64,000 nt of DNA from Goodfellowiella coeruleoviolacea (GTDB lineage: Bacteria; Actinomycetota; Actinomycetes; Mycobacteriales; Pseudonocardiaceae): assembly GCF_024171785.1 (NCBI RefSeq), contig NZ_JAMTCK010000005.1, positions 277,591 to 341,590 of the forward strand, written 5' to 3'. Position numbers and translations under genes: made by a program. Position 1 is the stretch's first letter. Every line of letters begins with the position of its first letter. Positions 40,501 through 48,824 of this stretch are shown in pieces. The notes below the pieces were generated by a model. The model did not search any database. It saw only the letters and a list, made by a program, of their open reading frames with translations, and was not told where the DNA came from.

Positions 40501-41892
40501 CGGGGCGTCGCGGGTGTCCCGGTCCGGGCGCTCCGGCACGGCACGCGGTTCCGGACCGGCGCCGGGGACGCCCGCCGGGGGCACGAACGCGTCGGCCGGC
40601 GGCTCGGCCGGTGCTGGCTGGGCCTCGTCGTACTGCTGCGGGGTGAACAGGTCCACCGGGGGACTGGGCTCGCGGAACGCGCGCTGGTCGTACCGGCGCT
40701 TGCGGTGGTCCGGCCCCCGGTCAGCGCCCGCCTGCCTGGGGTCGGCGCCGGCCCGGCCGGCCGGCTCGGCCCGCCGGGACTCCTCCCGCTGTTCCAGCGC
40801 GGCCAGGTCGACCACGGCCGTGGCGCCCGCGTCCGCCGGCGGCCGGCCCGACACCCGGGTGGTGGGCGGCGGGTCGAGCAGCTCCGGGTCGGGCGCGGCC
40901 AGCAACTCGGTGGCCGAGCCGGCGGCCGGCTCGGGCCCGCCGCCGTACTGCGGCAGCTCGTCCAGTGGCCTGGGCAGCGGGGTGGCCCGGGGCGCGGGTG
41001 GCCGGCCGAGGCTGACCGCCGCGGCCATCCGCACCTCCTCGTCCACCTCGGGCAGCCGGAAGTCGTGCGCCCGGACGTGCTCGACCAGGTCCAGCTCGGG
41101 CGGCACGCCGTAGCGGCGCAGGTAGAAACCGACGGCCGCGGGCCAGATCCAGGTGCCGTCGGTCTGGAAGGCCACCGGCACCAGCTCGGGGTTGTCCGGG
41201 GCGAGCAGGTCGGGGTCGTAGCCGCGACCGGCCATCACCACCGGTGCCTCGTCCAGGTAGCGCAGCAGCGCGTCGTAGTCGCGGTCCGGCACCGGCGGGC
41301 GGTTCACCGTGGGGCGCCCGCTCATCCCGGCGCCGTCGAAGACCCGGGCGTTGCGGAACACCGGCGGCTGGTTGCGCTCGGCCGGGCGCGGTGCCGGGTC
41401 CGGCCGGTACGGGTCGGGCCGCGGCGCGTCGTGTCGTTGCGGCTCGCTCCTGGTGCTGGCGAGCCGGTGTCGCAGCCACTCCGGGACGTTGTCCTCGGTA
41501 CGCGGGAAGAACCGCAGCTCATCGCCGTACGCCTGGGGCGGCGGCGGGGACTGCCAGTGCGGCTCCTCCCGGTCGAACTCCAGGTTGTAGCTGGAGGGGC
41601 GGTCGAGTTGGTAGCGCGCGTTGAACCAGGACCCGCGCCCCTCCCGGTACATGCCGGCGCGCAGCCTGGCGAACAGCGACGCGGCCTCCTGCGGAGCGGT
41701 CCAGCCGTGCACCGAGCCGTCCTCCAGCTGCACCTCGGCGGACAGCTCGAAGTAACGCCCGGTCGCCCGGTACTCGGCCATGACGCGGTGCCAGTCCTCG
41801 GGAGCCGCGCGCATCAGGGTCAAGCCGATCTGCTTGACCAGGGCGTCCTGCTCTGTCGGATTCAGCGGAGTGGGCTGAGACACGGGGAACAT
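37588..41892 (-). CDS. Giant TNT-domain protein (NAD+ glycohydrolase toxin family)
   Basis: 1434 residues from ATG 41892. Domains: (1) 10-145, resembling YezG/DUF600-like immunity folds (PEDWHRVMAEYRATGRYFEL, LRAGMYREGRGSWFNARYQLD, FFPRTEDNVPEWL); (2) 200-297, with FQTDGTWIWPAAVGFYLRRYG; (3) 300-1020, disordered, with Asp/Arg/His-rich (660-760) and FDxEEF-type (830-995) repeats; (4) 1024-1098, small alpha/beta domain; (5) 1100-1325 Pro/Arg/Glu linker; (6) 1328-1426, TNT-like: VDRFGQPDG, GTLFEQRSL, PYRLYKLRRPLEVLTG and PWFDQPGGGTAYLLP. TNT of mycobacterial CpnT hydrolyses NAD+; the Gln of the PWFxQPGGG segment (Gln1400 here) is, as I recall, catalytic. No signal peptide or ESX/T7 helical module is seen, so export and toxicity are unproven. 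No separate immunity gene adjoins; the N-terminal immunity-like domain could serve that role in cis. Confidence 0.72.
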   Translation of the reverse strand: MFPVSQPTPLNPTEQDALVKQIGLTLMRAAPEDWHRVMAEYRATGRYFELSAEVQLEDGSVHGWTAPQEAASLFARLRAGMYREGRGSWFNARYQLDRPSSYNLEFDREEPHWQSPPPPQAYGDELRFFPRTEDNVPEWLRHRLASTRSEPQRHDAPRPDPYRPDPAPRPAERNQPPVFRNARVFDGAGMSGRPTVNRPPVPDRDYDALLRYLDEAPVVMAGRGYDPDLLAPDNPELVPVAFQTDGTWIWPAAVGFYLRRYGVPPELDLVEHVRAHDFRLPEVDEEVRMAAAVSLGRPPAPRATPLPRPLDELPQYGGGPEPAAGSATELLAAPDPELLDPPPTTRVSGRPPADAGATAVVDLAALEQREESRRAEPAGRAGADPRQAGADRGPDHRKRRYDQRAFREPSPPVDLFTPQQYDEAQPAPAEPPADAFVPPAGVPGAGPEPRAVPERPDRDTRDAPARDHDALDPVAEDREVPGQDGPAPDRSDRPDRSDRVRSDRDRDRERDRDRRADQDWPGRSEVDRGEPILDVAEPPVAPPPPARERFEPDFERTTAVPPRAAFVPPGETDALASTPTEINMPAVPDPTETAEDRREDAHHGADPRHDPHHGEDPRRADDAGRIADDDADQDDRLDVDNAQALTDWTLERIPDAPVDYDGDDRDRRGRDDRDYDDGNYDDRGYGDQDHDDRARDDRDRDHRDHQDDRAGRDRDLAERDLVDHDLVDHDHDHGRDRDHGRDREHERDRRDDHDTEGVTQQLILPDLESELVDYELADYAGTDQRTPEPPARHGSVRRSQIEPEPAEYELASHESAGPRAVDREFVEPESVDRKAFDQERFDQEPFDPESFERELFDRDQADQHGFDREPGGREPRDRGRPDREPAAAQRFGAESFDEPEFGSDGFSAKEFEPAEFAEKEFGAEKFDAEEFDSEEFGADEFRANEFDAQDFDGGTRAAEKFDAGEFAAGQPADERFEADRFTDADRFEADRYAGGPAEPGGEPDAVARPAAEPEPRPRPRGVDEERELFNLRRVLDELEVPPAAYRFGEPAEGTWCLRAAGNRWEVAWYEPEPVNPVGFDRIDDAAAYLIGKLILTVPRGRGGAHPQPVEHRPVEHRPADQAAPDQHRSDQHRGDQHPGGEADQRPAAPATTMPMPVAAGPVRPRPAEPVGGRDPEPVGGHDGEPVGRRDAADPRPDEPVGRREDPGVGPTEALPRRPGPGKPGTPPPARPAEPAADATLLMKPATPPPVARPTEPAPKPAPRPAEAAGARAGDPAKARPAEPVEARQAGAGAANRSTRAGGGRPSGGEGGKSKQASWPIQPLPGEPPLTLFRHKRMVELPAGAEVDRFGQPDGNLTYLAGTLFEQRSLVPSWVNRPYRLYKLRRPLEVLTGVAVPWFDQPGGGTAYLLPKSIEDLLAEGALTELPADHPPVSG
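38908..39405 (-). repeat. Degenerate repeats encoding Phe-Asp/Glu-rich units in the TNT protein
   Basis: Codes for residues 830-995, an array of short units of the form (F)(D/G)(x)E(x)F such as FDQEPFDPESF and FGAEKFDAEEFDSEEF, about 4-5 residues per unit. The GAATTC-like codon usage lowers GC locally compared with flanking sequence. Confidence 0.75.
39613..39915 (-). repeat. Asp/Arg/His-rich polyampholyte repeats in the TNT protein
   Basis: Codes for residues 660-760, dominated by alternating D, R, H and Y (DDRDYDDGNYDDRGY, DHDHDHGRDRDHGRDREHE). On the plus strand it reads as a CCGGTCCCGGTCGT-type simple repeat. Confidence 0.75.
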
Positions 41893-42160
41893 CTTCTCTC
41901 GCCGGGGACCGGGCGGACATGCCCACCCATCTGGCTAGCAGATCACATCACTCCTACCGGAACTCACCCAACAGCGAAAGCGCGAGCCGCGATCGAGCTT
42001 TCATGATCCGCTATTCATCTGTTCGGGCGACACCCTTTCACACCTTTGGTCAACACGGCATTCGGTCGAGCCGAACCGGACACAAAGCCCAACGCGACGC
42101 CTCCCGGTGACGGTCCGTCCGGTTCGTCGCACGCGGCGTGCTGCCGGAGGATGGGTGCAC

Positions 42161-43192
42161 GTGACCCCAAGCACCGCCGCGTCGCGTCAGCCGGCACCCC
42201 CTGTCCGACCCACCGGCCACCCCGACCACGGCACCAGCCCGGCCCAGCGGGTGGTCGGCGCCGGCCTGGCCGCGCTGGGCGGGCTCGCCATCGCCGTGCA
42301 GGGGCGGATCAACGGCCAGCTCGGCGCGAGCCTGCACGACGGCATGGTGGCCGCGCTGATCTCCTTCGGCGTCGGCCTGGTGCTGCTGCTGGCCACCGTG
42401 CCCACCACGGCCGCTGGCCGGCGCGGCCTCGCCCGGCTGCTGGCCGCGCTGCGCGCCGGGCGGCTGCGCTGGTGGCAGTGCCTCGGCGGGATGTGCGGCG
42501 CCTACCTGGTGACCACGCAGGGGCTGACCGTGTCGCTGCTGGGTGTGGCCGTGTTCACCGTGGCCGTGGTGGGCGGGCAGGTGATCAGCAGCCTGGCCGT
42601 GGACCGCGCCGGCTTCGGCCCGGCCGGCCCGCAGCCGCTGACCCGGCCCCGGGTGATCGGCGCGGTGCTGGGGCTGGTCGCGGTGGTGGTCGCGGTGTCC
42701 GACGAGTTCGGCCACCCCGACCAGCTGTGGTGGGCGGCGCTGCCCGCGCTGGCCGGCCTCGGCCTGGCCTGGCAGCAGGCGGTCAACGGGCGGGTGCGGG
42801 TCGCCTCGGACCACACCATGGTCGCCACCCTGGTGAACTTCACCACCGGCACGGCGGCGCTGCTGCTGGTGTGCGCGGTGGACGTGCTGGTGCGGGGCTG
42901 GCCGACCAGCGCGCCGCAGCAGTGGTGGCTGTACGTGGGCGGCACCCTGGGCATCGTGGCCATCGGCACGGCCGTGGTGGCGGTGCGGCTGATCGGCGTG
43001 CTGCTGCTCGGGCTCACCTCGGTGGCCGGTCAGCTGCTCGGCGCCGTGCTGCTGGACCTGGTCGCACCCACCGACGGGGGCCGGATCAGCGCGGCGGGCG
43101 TGGCCGGAACGGTGGTCACGCTGATCGCCGCGGCCGTGGCGGCCCTGCCCAGCCGTCGACGGCGCTCGGCGAGCCGCGGTGCGTCGGCGTGA
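42161..43192 (+). CDS. DMT-superfamily transporter (DUF606/EamA-like duplicated type)
   Basis: 343 residues from GTG 42161 (GGAGG 10 nt upstream). About ten membrane helices in two homologous halves: the first begins [16 protein letters not shown], the second [13 protein letters not shown], the internal repeat typical of DUF606/YdcZ transporters. Substrate unknown. The 268-bp AT-richer gap to the TNT gene holds both divergent promoters and no other gene. Confidence 0.8.
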   Translation: MTPSTAASRQPAPPVRPTGHPDHGTSPAQRVVGAGLAALGGLAIAVQGRINGQLGASLHDGMVAALISFGVGLVLLLATVPTTAAGRRGLARLLAALRAGRLRWWQCLGGMCGAYLVTTQGLTVSLLGVAVFTVAVVGGQVISSLAVDRAGFGPAGPQPLTRPRVIGAVLGLVAVVVAVSDEFGHPDQLWWAALPALAGLGLAWQQAVNGRVRVASDHTMVATLVNFTTGTAALLLVCAVDVLVRGWPTSAPQQWWLYVGGTLGIVAIGTAVVAVRLIGVLLLGLTSVAGQLLGAVLLDLVAPTDGGRISAAGVAGTVVTLIAAAVAALPSRRRRSASRGASA

Positions 43193-43207
43193 GGGGATGC
43201 CCGTCCG

Positions 43208-43348
43208 GGGGATCGGCGCCAGCGGGGATCGGCGCGGAGGGGAACCGCGCCAGCGGGGATCGGCGCCAGCGGGGATCGGCGCCAGCGGGGATCGGAGCGG
43301 AGGGGAACCGCGCCAGAGGGGAACAGCGCGGAGGGGAACCGGCTCTGA
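43208..43348 (+). repeat. Nine 15-16 bp tandem repeats upstream of folD
   Basis: Units starting GGGGATCGGCGCCAGC or GGGGAACCGCGCCAGC repeat nine times, alternating 15 and 16 bp, filling almost all of the gap to the folD GTG. The mixed unit length breaks any reading frame, so it is not coding. Confidence 0.88.
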
Positions 43349-43361
43349 GAAGATTGACACC

Positions 43362-44225
43362 GTGAGCGCGACGATCCTCGACGGCAAGGCCACCCGCGAC
43401 GCCATCTACGCCGACCTGCGCGAGCGGGTCGCCGCACTGGCCGACCAGGGCGTGGTGCCCGGACTGGGAACCGTGCTGGTCGGGGACGATCCCGGCTCGC
43501 GCGCCTACGTCAAGGGCAAGCACTCCGACTGCGCCAAGGTCGGCATCACCTCGATCCGCCGGGACCTGCCGGCGGACATCTCCGAGGCCGACCTGCTCGC
43601 CGTGATCGACGAACTCAACGAGAACCCGGAGTGCACCGGCTACATCGTGCAGCTGCCGCTGCCCGGCCACATCAACACCGGCCGCGTGCTGGAGCGGGTC
43701 GCCCCGGACAAGGACGCCGACGGCCTGCACCCGACCAACCTGGGCCGCCTGGTGCTGGGTGAGCCGGCGCCGCTGCCGTGCACCCCACGCGGGATCGTGG
43801 AGCTGCTGCGCCGCTTCGACGTGCCGATCGCCGGCGCCAACGTGACCGTGGTCGGCCGGGGCGTGACCGTGGGCCGCCCGCTCGGCCTGCTGTTCACCCG
43901 GCGGGAGGAGAACGCCACGGTGACGCTGTGCCACACCGGCACCACCGACCTGGCCGCCGAGGTGCGCCGGGCCGACATCGTGGTGGCCGCCGCCGGCAAG
44001 GCCGGGCTGATCACCCCGGACATGGTCAAGCCGGGCGCGGCCGTGCTGGACGTGGGCATCACCCGCACCGAACAGGGCCTGTCCGGCGACGTGCACCCCG
44101 AGGTGCGCGAGGTCGCCGGTTTCCTCGCCCCCATCCCCGGCGGGGTCGGCCCGATGACCAGGGCGATGCTGCTGACCAACGTGGTCGAAGCCGCCGAGCG
44201 CGCCCAGGCGGCGCTGGCCGAGTGA
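43362..44225 (+). CDS. folD: Methylenetetrahydrofolate dehydrogenase / methenyltetrahydrofolate cyclohydrolase
   Basis: 287 residues from GTG 43362. Conserved YxxxK (Tyr49, Lys53 in SRAYVKGK), [18 protein letters not shown], the Rossmann [15 protein letters not shown] and [13 protein letters not shown]. It interconverts 5,10-methylene-, 5,10-methenyl- and 10-formyl-tetrahydrofolate, the last feeding PurN and PurH, which lie 10 kb away. The frame is open upstream but that part is the repeat array. Confidence 0.93.
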   Translation: MSATILDGKATRDAIYADLRERVAALADQGVVPGLGTVLVGDDPGSRAYVKGKHSDCAKVGITSIRRDLPADISEADLLAVIDELNENPECTGYIVQLPLPGHINTGRVLERVAPDKDADGLHPTNLGRLVLGEPAPLPCTPRGIVELLRRFDVPIAGANVTVVGRGVTVGRPLGLLFTRREENATVTLCHTGTTDLAAEVRRADIVVAAAGKAGLITPDMVKPGAAVLDVGITRTEQGLSGDVHPEVREVAGFLAPIPGGVGPMTRAMLLTNVVEAAERAQAALAE

Positions 44226-44311
44226 CCGGGTGGGGCGCAGTGTCGATCACGAACACCTCGTCGGCCGCTGTCGCCGCACCGCACACGAGCGCGAAGGGTG
44301 GTGGCAACGGC

Positions 44312-44605
44312 ATGCCCGACCAGCGGCGCGGCCGGTCCGCCGTGGTGCTGCACCTGCCGTTCGCGGTGGTGCTGGTGCTGGTGGCGATCGGGATCGTGCG
44401 GCTCGCCCAGTACTACTGGCGCGAGGGCACGGTGCTGATCGGCCTCGCCCTGCTGGTCGCCGCCGCCCTGCGCGCGCTGCTGGCCAACGAGCAGGCCGGC
44501 CTGCTGGCGATCCGCAGTCGCAGCGTTGACGTGCTGCTGTACTCGGCGTTCGGGGTGGCGGTGATGGCGGTGGCGCTGACCATCACCGGCGGCCCGTTCG
44601 GCTGA
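44312..44605 (+). CDS. DUF3017 small membrane protein
   Basis: 97 residues from ATG 44312, the length I recall for the mycobacterial homologue Rv3355c next to folD (Rv3356c). Three hydrophobic segments (LHLPFAVVLVLVAIGIVRL, GTVLIGLALLVAAALRALL, VLLYSAFGVAVMAVALTI). A GTG at 44222 that overlaps the folD stop (GTGA) is an alternative start adding 30 residues, and would couple it to folD. Function unknown. Confidence 0.8.
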   Translation: MPDQRRGRSAVVLHLPFAVVLVLVAIGIVRLAQYYWREGTVLIGLALLVAAALRALLANEQAGLLAIRSRSVDVLLYSAFGVAVMAVALTITGGPFG

Positions 44606-44627
44606 GCCGGCCGGGTCCGCGCCACGC

Positions 44628-47600
44628 TCAGCGGAAGTCCCGGGACGACGAGGGAACCCGCAGGTCGAGGTGTTGCAGCCGGTCGGCGTTGAGGTTGATC
44701 ACGTCACCGGCCCGCTCCACGACGCCCCGCACCAGCAGCGCCGGACTGGACCGGGCCACCCGCCGGTACCGCGCCCACAGGCCCGGTGAGCAGGCCACGT
44801 TGACCATGCCGGTCTCGTCCTCGATGTTCAGGAAGGTCACCCCGCCCGCGGTTTCCGGCCGCTGGCGGTGCGTGACCGCGCCGCCAACCAGCACCCGCGT
44901 CCCGTGCTCGACCTCGGTGAGCCGGGCGGCCGGCAGCGCGCCGAGCGCGGTCAGCCGCTCCCGGATGAACTGGGTGGGGAAGCTGTCCGGGGACAGCCCG
45001 GTGGCCCACACGTCGGCCACGGCCAGTTCCACCTCGTCCATGCCGGGCAGGGTGGGGGCGCTGCCGCCCACCGCGGTGCCCGGCAGCCGGTCCGGCCGCT
45101 CCCCGGCCACCGCGCCGGCCGCCCACAGCGCCTGCCTGCGGTCCAGGCCGAAGCTCGCGAACGCGCCCGCCGTGGCCAGCGCCTCGACCTGGGGCGTGGT
45201 CAGCCGGACCCGCCGCGCCACGTCCGCCATGTCCCGGTACGGGCCGCCGCGCTGGCGCTCGGCCACCAGCTCCTCGGCCAGCCGCTGCCCGATGGTGCGC
45301 ACCGCGCCCAGCCCCAGCCGCACCGCCAGCACCCCGTCCGGGTCCACTGTGGATTCTTCGGTGGCGGATTCTCCGGTGGCACCCGGTGCCGGCACTCGCT
45401 CCAGCGTGGCGTGCGGCAGGCTGGCGTTGATGTCCGGCCCCAGCACCGGCACCCCGTGCCGCCGGGCGTCCGCCACCAGCGACTGCGGCGAGTAGAAGCC
45501 CATGGGCTGGGCGCGCAGCAGCGCCGCGCAGAACGCCGCCGGGTGGTAGTGCTTGAACCAGGCGCTGGCGAACACCAGCAGGGCGAAGCTCAGCGCGTGG
45601 CTCTCCGGGAACCCGAAGTTGGCGAAGGCCGTCAGCTTCTCGTAGATCCGGCTGGCCAGCTCCGTGCCGATCCCCTGCCGCGCCGCCCCGTCGTAGAAGC
45701 GCTGCCGCAGCCGCTCCATGCGCGCGCTGGACCGCTTGGCCCCCATGGCCCGGCGCAGCTCGTCGGCCTCACCCGCGCTGAACCCGGCCACGTCCACGGC
45801 GATCTGCATCAGCTGTTCCTGGAACAGCGGCACGCCCAGGGTTTTCGCCAACGCCGGCCGCAGCAGGTCGTGCTCGAAGGTGACCGGCTCCTCGCCGTTG
45901 CGCCGGCGGATGTAGGGGTGCACCGAGCCGCCCTGGATCGGGCCGGGCCGGATCAGCGCCACCTCGACGGCGAGGTCGTAGAACGTGGCCGGTTTGAGCC
46001 GGGGCAGGGTGGCCATCTGGGCCCGGCTCTCCACCTGGAACACCCCGACCACGTCGGCCCGTTGCAGCATCGCGTAGACGTTCTCGTCGGCCAGGTTCAA
46101 CTCGCCCAGGTCCACGCTGACGCCCTCGTGCTCGCGCACCAGGTCGATCGCGTAGTGCAGGGCGGAGAGCATGCCGAGGCCGAGCAGGTCGAACTTGACC
46201 AGGCCCACCGCGGCGCAGTCGTCCCGGTCCCACTGCAACACCGACCGGTTGGCCATCCGCGCCCACTCCACCGGGCACACCTCGCTCACCGGCTGGTCGC
46301 AGATCACCATCCCACCGGAGTGGATGCCCAGGTGGCGGGGAAACCCCAGCACCTCGTCGGCCAGGTCCAGCACGGCGGGCGGGATCGGGTCGTCGCACTC
46401 CTCGGCGACCGCCCGCACCGACCCCCACCGGTCGATCTGCCGGCTCCAGGCGTCCTGCTGCCCCGGGGAGTGGCCCAGCGCCTTGGCCATGTCCCGCACG
46501 GCCGAGCGAGCCCGGTAGGTGATCACGTTGGCCACCTGGGCGGCCCGGTCCCGGCCGTACTTGGCGTAGACGTACTGGATGGCCTCCTCCCGCCGGTCGG
46601 ACTCGATGTCCAGGTCGATGTCGGGTGGGCCGTCCCTGGCCGGGGTCAGGAAGCGCTCGAACAGCAGACCCCAGCGCACCGCGTCGACGTTGGTGATGCC
46701 CAGCGCGTAGCAGACCGCCGAGTTGGCGGCCGAGCCCCGCCCCTGGCAGAGGATGCCGTTGGCCCGGCAGAACCGCACGATGTCCCACACGACCAGGAAG
46801 TAGCCGGGAAAGCCGAGCTGTTCGACCACGGCCAGCTCCCGTTCGACCTGCGCGTAGGCGGCCGGGTTCTCCTGGGCCGAGCCGAACCGGGCGGGCGCCG
46901 CCGCGTACACCAGTTCCCGCAGGAAGCTGTCCTCGGTGTGCCCGGCGGGAACGTCGAACGGCGGCAGTTTCGGGGCGACCAGCTTCAGGTCGAACGCGCA
47001 CCGCGCACCGAGTTCCGCGGCGCGTTGCACCGCACCGGGGTAGCGGGCGAACAACTCGGCCATCTCCGCGCCGGACCGCAGGTGCGAGGTGGGCGCCGGG
47101 GGCAGCCAGCCGTCCATCTCGTCCAGCCCGCGCTGGGCGCGCACCGCGGCCAGCGCCGCGGCCAGCCGGCCCCGGCCCGGGGTGGCGTAGTGCGCCCCGG
47201 TGGTGGCGACCGTGGCCAGCCCGAGTTCGGCCGCCAGGCCGGCGAGCACGTCGTTGTGCAGGCTGTCGTCGGGCAGCCCGTGGTCGGTCAGCTCGACGAA
47301 CACCCCGTCCCGGCCGAACAGGTCGACCAGCCTGCGCAGTTCGGTTCTGGCCGCGTCCGGTCCACCGCGCACGAGCGCGCGCCGCACCGCGCCCTTGCGG
47401 CACCCGGTGAGCGCCAGGCAGTGCCCACTGGTCTCCGCGGCGAGCCGCTCCAGGTCGTAGCAGGGCCGGCCCTTCTCCGCCCTCGGCTGGCCGCCCTGGC
47501 CGCGCTGGCCCTCCTGGCCGTTCTGGCCGATCTGCCCGCTGCCCCGGTGGTCACCGAGGTGGCCCGCGGTGACGGCCCGGCACAGCCGCCGGTACCCCTC

Positions 47601-48419
47601 CGGCCCGGTGGCCAGCAGCAACAGGTGTTCGCCCACCGGGTCGGGCACACCGTTCTGCGGGCTGGGCAGGCCGAGGCTCAGCTCGGTGCCGAACACCGTG
47701 GGCATGCCCAGCTCCCTGGCCGCCTCGGCGAACCGCACCGCCCCGTACATGCCGTCGTGGTCGGTGATGGCCACCGCGTCCAGGCCGAGTCGAACAGCTT
47801 CCTCGACCAGTTCCTCCGGATGACTCGCGCCGTCCAGGAAACTGAAGTTGGAGTGGCAGTGCAGTTCCGCGTACGGCACCCGCCGCTGTGCCGCACCAGC
47901 CCGGGCCCGTCTGGCCTGCCTGGCCTGTTCGGCCAACTGGACCTGCTCGACCGCCCCAGCCCGCTCGACCAGCCCAGCCTGGTCAGCCAGCCCAGTCTGC
48001 TCGGCCTGCCAGGGCTGTGCTGTCCGCCAGGCTTGCCCTACCGGCCAGGTCGGGCCGTCCCGCTGCTCCGCCCGGTTGGCGTGCCCAGCCCGCCCGGTGC
48101 CGCCAGAACGGTCCCTGCCAGAACAGTCACCGCCAGAACTGGCGCCGCTGGAACTGGAGTGGCCGGAACTGGAGTGGCCGGAACTGTCGCTGCCGGGGCG
48201 GGCGCGACCGGCGTTGGCACGACCAGGTCTGCCGCCACCATCACCGGCCCGAGAAGCGTCACCGGCCCGGGACACGTCACCGGCCTGGGACGCGTCACCG
48301 GCCCGGGAAGCATCATCGATCCGGTCGGCATTACCGGTCCGGGAGGTGGTGATCGGGGGCCGCCCGGACAGCACTCGCTCCAGGTCGGCCCACCGCTGAT
48401 GCGGGTTGTGCCAGCTCAT
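44628..48419 (-). CDS. dnaE2: Error-prone DNA polymerase DnaE2
   Basis: 1263 residues. N-terminal MSWHNPHQRWADLERVLSG, then a ~150-residue low-complexity insertion (about 25-178), the PHP domain (AELHCHSNFSFLDGASHPEELVEEA, ITDHDG), the C-family polymerase palm with PDIDLDIESDRRE near residue 600, tandem HhH and a C-terminal OB domain (FLNIEDETGMVNVACSP). SOS-induced translesion polymerase, the catalytic subunit of the mutasome with ImuA' and ImuB. Related DnaE2 proteins have only a short linker before PHP, so the insertion is unusual. ATGA overlap with the upstream orf, and hence expressed from the same LexA-controlled transcript. Confidence 0.92.
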   Translation of the reverse strand: MSWHNPHQRWADLERVLSGRPPITTSRTGNADRIDDASRAGDASQAGDVSRAGDASRAGDGGGRPGRANAGRARPGSDSSGHSSSGHSSSSGASSGGDCSGRDRSGGTGRAGHANRAEQRDGPTWPVGQAWRTAQPWQAEQTGLADQAGLVERAGAVEQVQLAEQARQARRARAGAAQRRVPYAELHCHSNFSFLDGASHPEELVEEAVRLGLDAVAITDHDGMYGAVRFAEAARELGMPTVFGTELSLGLPSPQNGVPDPVGEHLLLLATGPEGYRRLCRAVTAGHLGDHRGSGQIGQNGQEGQRGQGGQPRAEKGRPCYDLERLAAETSGHCLALTGCRKGAVRRALVRGGPDAARTELRRLVDLFGRDGVFVELTDHGLPDDSLHNDVLAGLAAELGLATVATTGAHYATPGRGRLAAALAAVRAQRGLDEMDGWLPPAPTSHLRSGAEMAELFARYPGAVQRAAELGARCAFDLKLVAPKLPPFDVPAGHTEDSFLRELVYAAAPARFGSAQENPAAYAQVERELAVVEQLGFPGYFLVVWDIVRFCRANGILCQGRGSAANSAVCYALGITNVDAVRWGLLFERFLTPARDGPPDIDLDIESDRREEAIQYVYAKYGRDRAAQVANVITYRARSAVRDMAKALGHSPGQQDAWSRQIDRWGSVRAVAEECDDPIPPAVLDLADEVLGFPRHLGIHSGGMVICDQPVSEVCPVEWARMANRSVLQWDRDDCAAVGLVKFDLLGLGMLSALHYAIDLVREHEGVSVDLGELNLADENVYAMLQRADVVGVFQVESRAQMATLPRLKPATFYDLAVEVALIRPGPIQGGSVHPYIRRRNGEEPVTFEHDLLRPALAKTLGVPLFQEQLMQIAVDVAGFSAGEADELRRAMGAKRSSARMERLRQRFYDGAARQGIGTELASRIYEKLTAFANFGFPESHALSFALLVFASAWFKHYHPAAFCAALLRAQPMGFYSPQSLVADARRHGVPVLGPDINASLPHATLERVPAPGATGESATEESTVDPDGVLAVRLGLGAVRTIGQRLAEELVAERQRGGPYRDMADVARRVRLTTPQVEALATAGAFASFGLDRRQALWAAGAVAGERPDRLPGTAVGGSAPTLPGMDEVELAVADVWATGLSPDSFPTQFIRERLTALGALPAARLTEVEHGTRVLVGGAVTHRQRPETAGGVTFLNIEDETGMVNVACSPGLWARYRRVARSSPALLVRGVVERAGDVINLNADRLQHLDLRVPSSSRDFR
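47886..48347 (-). repeat. Low-complexity insertion in dnaE2
   Basis: Codes for residues 25-178: DASRAGDASQAGDVSRAG 15-18 bp repeats, then Ser/Gly-rich and Gln/Ala/Glu-rich parts (EQTGLADQAGLVERAGAVEQ). Separates the conserved N-terminal 20 residues from the PHP domain. Confidence 0.8.
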
Positions 48420-48823
48420 CCATCCACCGGGGCGTCGTCGAGCGGGCGGCGCGGGGCGGGGACCACCACCTGCAGGCCAGACCACGACCACGCGGCCGGG
48501 CGGCCCGTGAACCGGGAACGCGGTGCTGCCCCTTGCCCCTGTCCGGGTGTCCGCTCCTGCTCAGGTGTTCGTTCCCGCCCGGGTGTCAGCTCCTGCCTGG
48601 CTCCCGGATCCCGCCGCCGTTCCCAGGCCCGCTCCTGTTCCCAGCCCCGCTCCCGACCACAGGCCTGTCCCTGCCCTCGGTCGGACTCCTGACCGCCGGA
48701 CTGTTCCTGGCGCTGGTGCTGTTCCTGGCCCTGGTGCTGTTCCTGGCCGAACCAGGAGTACCCGGTCCACCGGATGCGGACGGTGTTCTCCGGGTCGTCC
48801 CAGGAGTTCTCGAACGCGACCAT
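48416..48823 (-). CDS. Unknown Gln/Glu/Arg-rich protein between imuB and dnaE2
   Basis: 135 residues; ATG 48823 lies one base after the imuB stop and its stop overlaps the dnaE2 start (ATGA), so it is firmly inside the operon. Ordered ends (ENSWDDPENTVRIRWTGYSWFG; SRFTGRPAAWSWSGLQVVVPAPRRP) flank a low-complexity middle of GQEQHQ and ERTPGQ-type repeats. Not recognised; many actinobacterial mutasome operons carry a small gene here (a DUF6504-like protein with a WRG-type core), and the conserved WTGYSWFG end could be its diverged relative. Confidence 0.7.
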   Translation of the reverse strand: MVAFENSWDDPENTVRIRWTGYSWFGQEQHQGQEQHQRQEQSGGQESDRGQGQACGRERGWEQERAWERRRDPGARQELTPGRERTPEQERTPGQGQGAAPRSRFTGRPAAWSWSGLQVVVPAPRRPLDDAPVDG

Positions 48824-48824
48824 G

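Noticed and set aside
37507-42006. A very long (~1500-codon) open frame on the plus strand opposite the TNT gene
   Set aside because: It is the antisense shadow of the repetitive high-GC gene; its translation has no domain or normal composition, and the minus strand carries recognisable domains.
43179-43361. N-terminal extension of folD into the repeat array
   Set aside because: The repeat units alternate 15 and 16 bp and so do not maintain a frame; FolD homologues start at the chosen GTG.
44868-48692. A ~1270-codon plus-strand frame opposite dnaE2
   Set aside because: Shadow of dnaE2, whose polymerase motifs are clear; long antisense frames are expected at this GC content.
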